This document shows, piece after piece, positions 19,278-27,922 of a DNA stretch of 64,000 nucleotides (position 1 is its first letter; every line of letters starts with the position of its first letter). The stretch spans positions 4,588,001 to 4,652,000 of the forward strand of contig NZ_CP058907.1 of NCBI RefSeq assembly GCF_013415845.1, written 5' to 3'. The notes below the pieces were generated by a model. The model did no database searches. It had not been told where the DNA came from and saw only the letters and a list, made by a program, of their open reading frames with translations. The position numbers and the translations under genes are program-made. The DNA comes from Rhodopseudomonas palustris (GTDB lineage Bacteria > Pseudomonadota > Alphaproteobacteria > Rhizobiales > Xanthobacteraceae).

Positions 19278-19332
19278 AGTAAGCGGTCTGCCCGCTGCTG
19301 ACCGCCTCACCGCCTCGGGCTATAGTTTCAGA

Positions 19333-19564
19333 ATGAGAGCGGACAGCCTCGAGGCTTTGATCAAGCAGGCGGAATCCTGGCGGAAAGCGGCGGGAGGAAC
19401 TGGCCGCGGTGGCTCGCGAGATCGCAAGCGAGCTTCAAGCCAACCGGTATCACGCCAGCGACGAAGAGCTGCGGATCATCGATGCTGCCGCCGCTAATCT
19501 CGACGCGGGCGAACAGGCCACCGACGACGAAATCCGAACGGCGTTTGCAAAGGCGCCCTGCTGA
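19333..19564 (+). pseudogene. Frameshifted antitoxin-like small protein
   Basis: ATG 19333 begins MRADSLEALIKQAESW in one frame. From about 19395 the next frame continues REELAAVAREIASELQAN, then YHASDEELRIIDAAAANLD and DDEIRTAFAKAPC, ending at TGA 19562-19564. Joined, the two parts look like the small antitoxins often paired with RelE/ParE toxins. The span is 232 bases, not a multiple of three, which fits a two-base loss near GCGGCGGGAGG. No toxin gene follows. It could also be a sequencing error. Confidence 0.5.
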
Positions 19565-19718
19565 TCGACCGACGTCGTCGCCGGCCTGACCGGGCGATCG
19601 GTCGTCTCAGCCCCCTGTTGCTCTGAGATTCAGGACCCTCCGCTTACGCGGAGGATCATGGTCATGATCTGCGAGCGGGCAGATCGATACGGACAATCAG
19701 TACCCGCCCAACCCCGCC

Positions 19719-20507
19719 TTACGCCGCGGTCCAGCCGCCGTCCATCGACAGGTTGGCGCCGGTGATCTGGCTGGCGTCGTCGCCGCAGAGATAGACCGCG
19801 AGCGCGGCGACCTGCTCAGGGGTGACGAACTGCTTGGTCGGCTGGGCGGCGAGCAGGACGTCGTTGATCACCTGCTCCTTGCTGAGGCCGCGCGCCTTCA
19901 TGGTGTCGGGGATCTGCTTCTCGACGAGCGGCGTCCAGACGTAGCCGGGCGAGATGCAGTTGCAGGTGATCTTGTGGGTGGCGAGCTCCAGCGCCACCGT
20001 CTTGGTCAGGCCCGCGATACCGTGCTTGGCAGCCACATAGGCCGACTTGAACGGCGATGCGACCAGCGAATGCGCCGAGGCGGTGTTGATGATACGGCCC
20101 CAGCCGCGCTTCTTCATCCCCGGCACCGCGGCGCGGATGCCGTGAAACGCCGACGACAGGTTGATGCCGATGATCGCATCCCACTTCTCGATCGGAAAAT
20201 CCTCGATCGGCGACACGAACTGGATGCCGGCATTATTGACCAGGATGTCGACCGAACCGAAGGTGGTCTCGCCGAGCTTGATCATCTCGGCGATCTCGGC
20301 CGGCTTCAGCATGTCGGCCGGCGAGTACACCGCCTTGACGGCAAATTCGCTCTCGATCGCCTTGCGTTCCTTCTCGATCGCGTCCGCGTCGCCCATGCCG
20401 TTGATCACGACGTTGGCGCCGGCCTTGGCGAAGGCGCGGGCATAGCTGAGCCCGATGCCCGAGGTCGAGCCGGTCACGACCGCGGTCTTGCCTGTCAGAT
20501 TCGTCAT
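19719..20507 (-). CDS. bdhA: 3-hydroxybutyrate dehydrogenase (SDR family)
   Basis: A 262-residue short-chain dehydrogenase: cofactor motif TGSTSGIG, NNAG, catalytic Ser in NTASAHSLVAS, and YVAAKHG with the Tyr-x-x-x-Lys pair. The HSLVASPFKSAYVAAKHG and EKQIPDTMKARG regions are typical of D-3-hydroxybutyrate dehydrogenase, which oxidises hydroxybutyrate to acetoacetate with NAD+ in PHB breakdown. The second of two adjacent ATGs (20507) is chosen because AGGAG lies six bases before it. It follows the patatin gene by 48 bases, likely one operon. Confidence 0.92.
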   Translation of the reverse strand: MTNLTGKTAVVTGSTSGIGLSYARAFAKAGANVVINGMGDADAIEKERKAIESEFAVKAVYSPADMLKPAEIAEMIKLGETTFGSVDILVNNAGIQFVSPIEDFPIEKWDAIIGINLSSAFHGIRAAVPGMKKRGWGRIINTASAHSLVASPFKSAYVAAKHGIAGLTKTVALELATHKITCNCISPGYVWTPLVEKQIPDTMKARGLSKEQVINDVLLAAQPTKQFVTPEQVAALAVYLCGDDASQITGANLSMDGGWTAA

Positions 20508-20555
20508 CATCCGCTCCTGTTCGCGAGGTTGAGAAAGCGGCGCAGATCGGGCCGC

Positions 20556-21695
20556 TTATTCGAATGCATCCCGGGTGAGGTCCCAGGTCACCATGGTCTC
20601 GCCGTCCTGCGGCGCCCGTTGCCAGCTCTGGTCGCGCATCGAGACATAGACGTCCTGCTCGCCGGCCTTCCAGTGCTCCACCATGTTCAGTCGCGAGAAG
20701 TCGTAGTCCTTCGACGACGCCTCATAGTCCCGCTTGCGATAGATCAGATGCACGACGGTGACGGTGTTCTCCTGCGCCGCCTGATGCAGGATGGCGTAGG
20801 CCGGATCGTCGCGCAATTCCGCGGGGAGCCGATCGATCAGATCACGCAACGCCTTACGGGTGTTGTGGATCATCTTGTTCTTGTCTGTATTCAGCCGGGT
20901 GCGGCTGGAATAGCGGATGTCCTTCTCGCGCTCGGCGGCTTCCAGCAGCGTCTCCGGCAGCCGGCCACGGGAGCTGAACAGATCGACCTGGAAGATGAGC
21001 AGATCGTCACGCTGCTCGCAGTCGAGCACGTAGTCGAGCGGCGTGTTGGAGGCGACGCCGCCGTCCCAATAATGCTCACCGTCGATTTCGATCGCCGGAA
21101 AGCCCGGCGGCAGCGCAGCCGAAGCCATAATGTGCTCGGGGCCGATGATCTGCTTGGTGGTGTCGAAATACACGAAGTTGCCGGTCGCGATGTTGACCGC
21201 ACCGACACTCAGGCGGATGCCGTTGTGGTTGAGGCGGTCGAAATCGACCAGCCGCTCCAGCGTCGAACGCAGCGGCGCCGTGTCGTAGTAGCTCAGATTG
21301 GAGGGCTTGCCCGACGGCAGCAGATGCGTCGGCGGAAACCGCGGCGTGAAGAAGCCAGGCACCCCGAAGGTGGCAATCATCGCCGCCGAGGTCTCGTTGA
21401 ACAGCGAGTGCACGTGGTCGTCGCGCAGCAACGGCTGCCACGGCACCGGTGACGACGCCATCTCCCAGAACTGCTTCAGCTTCTCGACTCGCTGCTCGCG
21501 CGGATTGCCGGCGATGATCGCGGCATTGATGGCGCCGATCGAAATGCCCGCCAGCCATTGCGGCTCGAAATCGTGATGGCACAGCGCCTGATAGGCGCCG
21601 GCCTGATACGCGCCGAGCGCGCCGCCGCCTTGCAGCACCAGCACGCGGCGCGCATCGCAGGGCCTCGCGGCCTTCCTGTGCTGTGTCGGGTCCAT
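20556..21695 (-). CDS. Patatin-like phospholipase with DUF3734 tail
   Basis: A 379-residue protein with the patatin core: oxyanion glycines LQGGGALGAYQAGAYQAL, nucleophile GISIGAINAAI (Ser) and catalytic Asp in DGGVASNTPLDYV. The last ~130 residues form the DUF3734 extension. It should hydrolyse lipid or polyester acyl bonds. Co-location with bdhA suggests a role in PHB granule or hydroxybutyrate metabolism; I infer this from context only. Confidence 0.9.
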   Translation of the reverse strand: MDPTQHRKAARPCDARRVLVLQGGGALGAYQAGAYQALCHHDFEPQWLAGISIGAINAAIIAGNPREQRVEKLKQFWEMASSPVPWQPLLRDDHVHSLFNETSAAMIATFGVPGFFTPRFPPTHLLPSGKPSNLSYYDTAPLRSTLERLVDFDRLNHNGIRLSVGAVNIATGNFVYFDTTKQIIGPEHIMASAALPPGFPAIEIDGEHYWDGGVASNTPLDYVLDCEQRDDLLIFQVDLFSSRGRLPETLLEAAEREKDIRYSSRTRLNTDKNKMIHNTRKALRDLIDRLPAELRDDPAYAILHQAAQENTVTVVHLIYRKRDYEASSKDYDFSRLNMVEHWKAGEQDVYVSMRDQSWQRAPQDGETMVTWDLTRDAFE

Positions 21696-21789
21696 CCGGT
21701 CGATCGCACCTCGAACAAGACACGGGCAACTTGGCGATGCGCGGCGCCAGCGTCAATTGCGCCAAGGGCGGGAGCCGATCACGGCCGGT

Positions 21790-22305
21790 TTATCGCGGCG
21801 TGTCGGTGGAGGCGAGGATCATGGTCCAGAACACCTTATATTTGGTGCCCGGCGCATAGCTGGCGGCGATGCCGATCCGGTCGACGCCATTCTTCAGCAT
21901 GTTGGCGCGGTGCGGCGGCGAATCCCGCCAGCCCGAAAACGCTTCCGCCAGCGTGTGATAGCCGGCCGAGACGTTCTCGACCGCGACCGCCGCCGGATAA
22001 CCGGAGGCGTTCAGCCGCTGCGCCAGCGGCGCCTTGACGTCATGGTCGAGCTTGTTGCGCCTTGCCATGGTCGAGGACTGGTCCTCGGCCAGCTTGGTCA
22101 GCGCCGGATTGACCGTCACCGGACCGAGCCCGTTGTTCTGGCGATATTGTGAGATCATGACGGCCGCTGCGGCGACATCGACCTTGGCACCCTCGCGCGC
22201 CATGCTCTGATACATCGACGGCGTATCGACCGACGGTGCGACATCGCCGCCGGCACAACCCGCCAGCACCAACAGGCCGAGAACGGCCATCACCCCGCGA
22301 AACAT
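21790..22305 (-). CDS. CAP-domain (SCP/PR1-like) lipoprotein
   Basis: A 171-residue protein starting at ATG 22305 with a lipoprotein signal: VLGLLVLAGCAGG, lipobox Cys after LAG. The CAP domain follows: ISQYRQNNGLGPV, ALTKLAEDQSSTMA, LDHD, VENVSAGY, AFSGWRDSPPHRANML. Its His and Glu residues are those of the bacterial CAP cavity. It probably sits on the periplasmic side of a membrane. Function unknown. The longer upstream frame is not used because it lacks an RBS and would hide the lipobox. Confidence 0.85.
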   Translation of the reverse strand: MFRGVMAVLGLLVLAGCAGGDVAPSVDTPSMYQSMAREGAKVDVAAAAVMISQYRQNNGLGPVTVNPALTKLAEDQSSTMARRNKLDHDVKAPLAQRLNASGYPAAVAVENVSAGYHTLAEAFSGWRDSPPHRANMLKNGVDRIGIAASYAPGTKYKVFWTMILASTDTPR

Positions 22306-22549
22306 TGTCCAGATTCCCCATTCGCGCGATCGGCACTGCCGGCCCGTCACCGGCTCACGACGCGCCGGGCAGTTGTTGCACGTCAACAGTGGCTGAAAGG
22401 TGAAGATGGCGGCCGAGGGCCGGTGACCGAACCGACAAGCAATCCGCGCGAAAAAACGCGCCAAAACAAACCAGAGCAATCGGATTGAGGGCATCAAAAC
22501 GGCAACGGCCCGGACTTGCGTCCGGGCCGCGGGCAGTCGCCGTGGAGGT

Positions 22550-23587
22550 TCAAGCGGCGGCTGCCGACTTCGAGGTGGGGACCGACGAAATCGTCTTCAG
22601 AACCTGGGACGCGATCTGGTAGGGGTCGCCCTGAGAGTTCGGGCGGCGATCTTCCAGATAGCCCTTGTAGCCGTTGTTGACGAAGGAGTGCGGCACCCGG
22701 ATCGACGCGCCGCGATCGGCGATGCCGTAGGAAAACTTGTTCCACGGCGCGGTCTCGTGCTTGCCGGTGAGCCGCATGTGGTTGTCAGGACCATACACCG
22801 CGATGTGGTCGTCGAGGTTGGCCTCGAACGCCTTCATCATCGCTTCGAAATAGTCCTTGCCGCCGACTTCGCGCATGTAGGCGGTGGAGAAGTTGCAGTG
22901 CATGCCCGAGCCGTTCCAATCGGTGTCGCCGAGCGGCTTGCAGTGGAATTCGATGTCGATGCCGTACTTCTCGGTGAGACGCAGCATCAGATAGCGCGCC
23001 ATCCACATCTGGTCGGCAGCGGTCCTCGACCCCTTGCCGAACACCTGGAATTCCCACTGGCCCTTCGCCACCTCGGCGTTGATGCCTTCATGGTTGATGC
23101 CGGCTGCGAGGCAGAGGTCGAGGTGCTCTTCGACGATCTGACGGGCGATGTCACCGACGTGCTTGTAGCCGACACCGGTGTAATACGGGCCCTGCGGCGC
23201 GGGATAGCCGGCCTCGGGGAAGCCAAGCGGGCGGCCATTCTTGTAGAAGAAGTATTCCTGTTCAAAGCCGAACCAGGCGCCTTCGTCGTCCAGAATGGTG
23301 GCGCGGGTGTTGGTCGGATGCGGGGTGACGCCGTCCGGCATCATCACTTCGCACAGAACCAGAATGCCGTTCTTCCGCGCAGCGTCGGGGTACATCGCAA
23401 CCGGCTTCAGCACGCAGTCGGAGCTGTGGCCCTCGGCCTGCATCGTCGACGAGCCGTCGAATCCCCAAAGCGGAAGCTGCTCGAGCGTCGGATAGATCTC
23501 GAATTCCTTGATGGTCGTCTTGCCGCGGAGGTTCGGCGTCGGCTTGTAGCCGTCGAGCCAGATGTACTCGAGCTTGTACTTGGTCAT
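22550..23587 (-). CDS. glnII: Glutamine synthetase type II
   Basis: A 345-residue eukaryote-like GSII: MTKYKLEYIWLDGYKP, WGFDGSSTMQAEG, FGFEQEYFF, NHEGINAEVAKGQWEFQV, HCNFSTAYMRE and APWNKFSYGIADRGASIRVP. It makes glutamine from glutamate, ammonia and ATP. Rhizobia and relatives carry this enzyme as well as GlnA, usually under NtrC control. Here a sigma-54 promoter lies upstream (see 23676). The divergent neighbour is DUF2735, the usual partner of glnII. ATG 23587 matches family starts. Confidence 0.95.
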   Translation of the reverse strand: MTKYKLEYIWLDGYKPTPNLRGKTTIKEFEIYPTLEQLPLWGFDGSSTMQAEGHSSDCVLKPVAMYPDAARKNGILVLCEVMMPDGVTPHPTNTRATILDDEGAWFGFEQEYFFYKNGRPLGFPEAGYPAPQGPYYTGVGYKHVGDIARQIVEEHLDLCLAAGINHEGINAEVAKGQWEFQVFGKGSRTAADQMWMARYLMLRLTEKYGIDIEFHCKPLGDTDWNGSGMHCNFSTAYMREVGGKDYFEAMMKAFEANLDDHIAVYGPDNHMRLTGKHETAPWNKFSYGIADRGASIRVPHSFVNNGYKGYLEDRRPNSQGDPYQIASQVLKTISSVPTSKSAAAA

Positions 23588-23675
23588 GCGGTCCTCTCGT
23601 TGGAGATACCACCGGCGTTCGTCCCGATGGCGGACACGGAACCGCACCCGGCGGCCTTCGGTCCTGCAAACATGA

Positions 23676-23691
23676 AGCATTTAATATGCCA
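23676..23691 (-). promoter_or_regulatory. Sigma-54 (-24/-12) promoter for glnII
   Basis: On the minus strand the sequence reads TGGCATATTAAATGCT, matching the -24 TGGC(A) and -12 TGC(T) elements with the correct GG-to-GC spacing. Transcription should start near 23665, giving a leader of about 78 bases before glnII. No clean NtrC palindrome was found upstream by eye. Confidence 0.75.
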
Positions 23692-24081
23692 GAATGAGCC
23701 AAATCGCCGCAGGTGCGAGGCCGGAGCCGGTACGACAACTTCGACGAGAAAACCGGCGGCGCACCATCATGCAGCCGCCCGCAAAAACGCCCACGGCTCC
23801 GTATTTCACCGCACCCGCCTCGGTGAACAAAATTAACCCCTCGGGCGCACGATTTTGTCGGAGGTAGGAAGACGCAACCAAGCCGATCCGGCCGCGTTGC
23901 ACCATGACACTGCCGCCTTCGCAAGCAGACGGCGGAATGCGCAAAGAAGCGCCAATTCCTGGTTCTTCCTTGATCATTCTGCCCGAACGCGAAGCAATCG
24001 CGTTATCATCCGTTGCGACGCGCGGCCGGGCCGCATGTCGAGCCAGCTTCATCGACCCGAAGGAGAGAAAGGAGAGATCGC

Positions 24082-24264
24082 GTGAGTAGCCTGAATCAGA
24101 CCTCCGCCAAGATCTACCAGTTCCCGGTCGGCGGCCGGGATGGAGCCAACCGCACGGCGCTGCCAAGCAGCGAAGCGGCTTCGAATCCGGCAAACATCCT
24201 GACCTGCTCAAGCTGGTATCACGAGATCGCGATGCTCGAAGAGCAGTCGACCAAGCGGCCATGA
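24082..24264 (+). CDS. DUF2735 protein divergent from glnII
   Basis: A 60-residue frame from GTG 24082 with AAGGAGAG upstream: SAKIYQFPVGGRDG near the start and SSWYHEIAMLEEQ near the end, the two conserved DUF2735 blocks. Genes of this family usually stand next to glnII in Rhizobiales, suggesting a link to nitrogen control, but no mechanism is known. The 494-bp divergent region between it and glnII holds the glnII sigma-54 promoter; no promoter of its own was recognised. Confidence 0.82.
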   Translation: MSSLNQTSAKIYQFPVGGRDGANRTALPSSEAASNPANILTCSSWYHEIAMLEEQSTKRP

Positions 24265-24313
24265 CACCGCGGCTTGCGGGGCGCGGCCACCGCGATCATC
24301 AGAGCGACTGACG

Positions 24314-24343
24314 AAGGGCCGGCGCACGCGTTCGGCCCTTTTT
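24314..24343 (+). terminator. Rho-independent terminator after DUF2735
   Basis: The 8-bp stem AAGGGCCG / CGGCCCTT with an 11-base loop runs into a T-run (CTTTTTG) on the plus strand, 50 bases after the DUF2735 stop. Confidence 0.8.
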
Positions 24344-24363
24344 GTTGCGCCAAGCGCTGATCG

Positions 24364-25299
24364 TCAGACGCCGAAGATCGACCAGCCCATGCGCTTGGTC
24401 AGCCCCTCCAGCGCAACGCGGCCGAGATGGGAGTTGCCCGCGGCATCGAGCCCCGGCGCCCACACCGCAATCGATGCTCTGCCCGGCGCGACCGCGAGGA
24501 TACCGCCACCGACCCCGCTCTTGCCCGGCAGGCCGACCCGATAGGCGAATTCGCCCGAGCCGTCATAGTGGCCGCAGGTCAGCATCAGCGCGTTGATGCG
24601 ACGTGCTCGTTCGCTCGACACCACATTGAGGCCGGTCGACGGGTTCTGGCCGTTGTGCGCCAGGAATCGTCCGGCCATCGCCAGTTGGCGACAGCTCATG
24701 GCGATAGCGCAGTGGTGAAAATAAACGCCGAGCGTGTACTCGACCGGATTGTCCAGTACCCCGAACGACTTCATGTAGTTGGCGAGCGCAGCGTTGCGAA
24801 ATCCGGTGCGCTGTTCGGATTTCGCCACTGCTTCATCGATGGCGATCGAGGAATCGCCGGCGAGGAACTGCATGAAGCGCAAAATCTCACCGAGCGCCTC
24901 GCGCGGCTGATGCCCGGACAGGATCAGATCGGTGACGGCGATCGCACCGGCATTGATGAACGGATTGCGCGGGATGCCGCGCTCGCGCTCAAGCTGCACG
25001 ATCGAGTTGAAGGCGGACCCGGATGGCTCTCGCCCGACGCGGCGCCACAGCCGGTCGCCGGCCTTGCCGAGCGCCAGCGTGAGCGTGAAGACCTTCGAGA
25101 TGCTCTGGATCGAGAACGGCACATCGGCATCGCCGGCGGCCGCGACATGACCGTCGGCGCCGATCACCGCGAGGCCGAACGCCTTCGGATCGACTCGCGC
25201 CAGCTCCGGAATATAGCTCGCCACCTCGCCGCGGTCCGCCCGCTGCGCCATCTCATCGGCGATTTCGGCAACGACACGGTCGAGAAGCTGATTGCTCAT
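24364..25299 (-). CDS. glsA: Glutaminase A
   Basis: A 311-residue serine-dependent glutaminase: [16 protein letters not shown] holds the Ser-x-x-Lys catalytic pair, then [32 protein letters not shown] and [12 protein letters not shown]. It hydrolyses glutamine to glutamate and ammonia in the cytoplasm. The start at 25299 (MSNQLLDRV) is chosen by family alignment from memory. Its position near glnII puts glutamine synthesis and breakdown in one neighbourhood, though on separate transcripts. Confidence 0.92.
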   Translation of the reverse strand: MSNQLLDRVVAEIADEMAQRADRGEVASYIPELARVDPKAFGLAVIGADGHVAAAGDADVPFSIQSISKVFTLTLALGKAGDRLWRRVGREPSGSAFNSIVQLERERGIPRNPFINAGAIAVTDLILSGHQPREALGEILRFMQFLAGDSSIAIDEAVAKSEQRTGFRNAALANYMKSFGVLDNPVEYTLGVYFHHCAIAMSCRQLAMAGRFLAHNGQNPSTGLNVVSSERARRINALMLTCGHYDGSGEFAYRVGLPGKSGVGGGILAVAPGRASIAVWAPGLDAAGNSHLGRVALEGLTKRMGWSIFGV

Positions 25300-25352
25300 G
25301 GCGGCGCATTTGATGCAAAGCGCGCACCAGGTCAATCAACAAAGACAGCCCC

Positions 25353-25431
25353 GTCATTGCGAGGAGCGCAGCGACGAAGCAATCCATGCCGCACGCGGGT
25401 TGCTGGATTGCTTCGCTGCGCTCGCAATGAC
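25353..25431. repeat. Palindromic intergenic repeat (GTCATTGCGAG family)
   Basis: Left arm GTCATTGCGAGGAGCGCAGC followed by GAAGCAATCCA, and right arm TGGATTGCTTCGCTGCGCTC followed by GCAATGAC, form a long inverted repeat around a short spacer. This element is frequent between genes in Bradyrhizobium and Rhodopseudomonas. It lies between the glsA start and the end of the DUF934 gene. Confidence 0.82.
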
Positions 25432-25445
25432 GAATACGGTTCAGG

Positions 25446-25955
25446 CTACGTCGCCGACGTCAGATGCCTCTGCCGCCGCAGCTGCAGCGCGCTGCGGTGT
25501 CCGTCGCCGGTCGGCTGATAGAATTCGGTGTAGCGATGCGTCGCTTCGCCGAAGGCGTGCGCATCGGTTTCCTTCTTGACGTCGAGCGCGTCGAAGCCAT
25601 TGCGGACCAGGAAGGTGAACTGATCGCGCAGCACCTGCCCGGTGGCGCGCAGCTCGCCGCGATAGCCGTACACCTCGCGCAGCCGCCGCGCCTGACTGTG
25701 GGCCCGGCCGTCCTTGTAGGTCGGAAACACCAGCGCGATCAGCGCCAGCCGGTCGAGCCACGGCTTCAGCTCGGCGACGTCGCGGTTGTTCGGCCAGATC
25801 ACGCCGAGCGGACTGTTGCGCGCGACCAATCGCTCTGGATCGGCCAGAAGCCGCGCCGCCGAAATCAGGACCGCCCCCTCGGCCGGCAATTCCACGTCGT
25901 CAGCTACCGCGACGAATTCGTCGGCCGTGATCTGTCCGTTCTTAACGAGTGGCAT
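25446..25955 (-). CDS. DUF934 protein of the sulfite-reduction operon
   Basis: A 169-residue protein of the DUF934 family: LGVIWPNNRDVAELKPWLDRL, ALVFPTYKDGRAHSQARRLRE and GELRATGQVLRDQF. In proteobacteria this gene regularly follows the siroheme sulfite/nitrite reductase, so a role in assimilatory sulfite reduction is inferred, with no known chemistry. Its ATG (25955) overlaps the end of the reductase gene by 14 bases, indicating coupled translation. It is the last gene of the operon. Confidence 0.85.
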   Translation of the reverse strand: MPLVKNGQITADEFVAVADDVELPAEGAVLISAARLLADPERLVARNSPLGVIWPNNRDVAELKPWLDRLALIALVFPTYKDGRAHSQARRLREVYGYRGELRATGQVLRDQFTFLVRNGFDALDVKKETDAHAFGEATHRYTEFYQPTGDGHRSALQLRRQRHLTSAT

Positions 25956-27597
25956 AGACCCGCTCCTTGAAGGGTTCGACGCCGAGCCGCTTGACGGCAT
26001 CGACGAACAACTCGTCCGGTCGCTGCCGCAGACTGAGATAGGCCTCGACGATATCCTCGATCACGTCGGCGACTTCGCCGTACGGCACTGCCGGACCGAT
26101 CAGTTCACCAAGCTCGGCCCCCTCATCGGCGCGACCACCGATGGTGATCTGATAGAACTCCTCACCGTTCTTCTCGACGCCGAGAATGCCGATGTGACCA
26201 ACGTGATGATGGCCGCAGGCGTTGATGCAGCCGGAGATATTGATGTGCAGCCGGCCGATCAGCGCCGCAGTCTCGGGACTGGCGAAGCGTCGTGACAACT
26301 CCTGAGCGATCGGGATCGACCGCGCGTTCGCCAGCGAGCAGTAATCGAGGCCCGGGCAAGCAATGATGTCGCTGACCAGACCGACATTCGGGGTCGCTAG
26401 GCCGAGCTTGTCGAGCGCGGCCCACAGCGCCGGCAGGTCGCGCCTTGCGACGTGCGGTAACACCAGATTCTGTTCGTGACCGACGCGGATCTCGCCGAAC
26501 GAATATTTGTCGGCAAGGTCTGCGACCGCGTCCATCTGCTCGGCGGTTGCGTCGCCGGGCGGTCCGCCCGCGGGCTTGAGTGACAGGGTGACAATGGCGT
26601 AGCCGTCGTGGCGATGCGGCGCGACAGAGTTGTTGCGCCACGCTTCGAACCGCGCATCGCCGGCCGCGGCACGCAGTTCGTCCGGCTCGGCCGGCAGCTT
26701 TTCATAGGCCGGATAGATGAAGCGCGAGCGGATGTCCTCGATCATCTCGTCGTCGAGCGTCAGAGGGCCGTCGGCGATCTCGGCCCACGCCTGCTCGACC
26801 TCAGCGGCGAATTTCTCGATGCCGAGCTCGTGCACCAGGATCTTGATGCGGGCCTTGTAGATGTTGTCGCGGCGTCCGTACTGATTGTAGACGCGCAGGA
26901 CCGCCTCGATGTAGCTGAGGATGTCGCGCCCCGCGACGAACGACTTGATGGTCCGGCCGATGAACGGACTGCGACCGAGGCCGCCGCCGACCAGCACTTC
27001 GAAGCCGGTCTCGCCGGCGTCGTTCCTAACCAGCTTCAGGCCGATATCATGGATCTTGATCGCGGCGCGATCGTGATCGGACGCGGTGATCGCAAACTTG
27101 AACTTGCGCGGCAGGAACGAGAACTCCGGATGCAGCGCCGTGTGCTGACGCAGGATTTCTGCCCAGACCCGCGGGTCTTCGACCTCGCCAGGCGCAACGC
27201 CGGCCCACTGATCGGCAGTGACGTTGCGGGTGCAATTGCCCGAGGTCTGCATCGCGTGGATGCCGACTTCGGCAAGATCCGCGAGCGCGTCCGGCAGATC
27301 CTTCAGCGCGATCCAATTGAACTGGATGTTCTGCCGGGTGGTGAAATGTCCGTAGCCGCGGTCGTAGGTCCGCGCCACATGCGCCAGCTTGCGAAGCTGC
27401 GCCGACGACAGCGTGCCGTACGGAATCGCCACGCGAAACATGTAAGCGTGAAGCTGCAGATACACGCCGTTCATCAGCCGAAGGGGCTTGAACTCGTCCT
27501 CGGTCAGTTCGCCCGAGAGGCGGCGGCTTACCTGATCACGGAATTCTTCGACGCGCTCGTGAACGATGGCGCGGTCGATGTCGTCGTAAGCATACAT
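25942..27597 (-). CDS. cysI: Siroheme nitrite/sulfite reductase hemoprotein
   Basis: A 551-residue enzyme with two ferredoxin-like half-domains and the siroheme-[4Fe-4S] ligands CPGLDYC and CINACGHHHVG (C-x5-C and C-x3-C). The N-terminal half has RTYDRGYGHFTTRQNIQFNW. It reduces sulfite to sulfide (six electrons); a nitrite role cannot be excluded from sequence. Its neighbours cysG, DUF2849 and DUF934 support the sulfur-assimilation assignment. No cysH, cysD or cysN is in the window. Confidence 0.88.
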   Translation of the reverse strand: MYAYDDIDRAIVHERVEEFRDQVSRRLSGELTEDEFKPLRLMNGVYLQLHAYMFRVAIPYGTLSSAQLRKLAHVARTYDRGYGHFTTRQNIQFNWIALKDLPDALADLAEVGIHAMQTSGNCTRNVTADQWAGVAPGEVEDPRVWAEILRQHTALHPEFSFLPRKFKFAITASDHDRAAIKIHDIGLKLVRNDAGETGFEVLVGGGLGRSPFIGRTIKSFVAGRDILSYIEAVLRVYNQYGRRDNIYKARIKILVHELGIEKFAAEVEQAWAEIADGPLTLDDEMIEDIRSRFIYPAYEKLPAEPDELRAAAGDARFEAWRNNSVAPHRHDGYAIVTLSLKPAGGPPGDATAEQMDAVADLADKYSFGEIRVGHEQNLVLPHVARRDLPALWAALDKLGLATPNVGLVSDIIACPGLDYCSLANARSIPIAQELSRRFASPETAALIGRLHINISGCINACGHHHVGHIGILGVEKNGEEFYQITIGGRADEGAELGELIGPAVPYGEVADVIEDIVEAYLSLRQRPDELFVDAVKRLGVEPFKERVYATR

Positions 27598-27607
27598 TTA
27601 ACAGCCC

Positions 27608-27922
27608 TCAAGCTTGGCCGGGCAGCGCGATGGTGACGCCGTTACGCCGGATTTTCTCGCGCAGATTGCCGGGGTGGATCGCCCCGTCGGCGCCGATCTC
27701 GACCGGCGCGATGTAGGCACCGACCGCGCCGACATCGTCGGCGGTTGCGGCGGCGAGCAGCGCACGCGCTGGCTCGGCCTCGCGCACGATGGCGGCGTCG
27801 GCCAGATCGGTCGACCAAGCGCTCTTCGCGGTTCGGTAAATCACCACGCCGTCGGTGGTGCGGTTCGCAGTCACCACCGACGGACCGGTGATCTTGATCT
27901 TCTGTTGCAGCGGGGACGTCAT
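27608..27922 (-). CDS. DUF2849 protein of the sulfite-reduction operon
   Basis: A 104-residue protein: a short strand-rich start (QQKIKITGPSVVTANRTTDG), then VVIYRTAKSAWSTDLADA and an end with APVEIGADGAIHPGNLREKI. DUF2849 genes sit between cysG and the siroheme reductase in alphaproteobacteria; the function is unknown. The start overlaps the stop of cysG (ATGA), so it is coupled. Only 10 bases separate it from the reductase gene. Confidence 0.85.
   Translation of the reverse strand: MTSPLQQKIKITGPSVVTANRTTDGVVIYRTAKSAWSTDLADAAIVREAEPARALLAAATADDVGAVGAYIAPVEIGADGAIHPGNLREKIRRNGVTIALPGQA

Noticed and set aside
19974..21452. 492-residue plus-strand frame
   Set aside because: Spans the antisense of bdhA and the patatin gene; no domain and no RBS.
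23700..23920. Possible NtrC binding sites (GGTGC and GCACC half-sites) upstream of glnII
   Set aside because: The half-sites are not arranged as a palindrome with five-base spacing; only the sigma-54 element is convincing.
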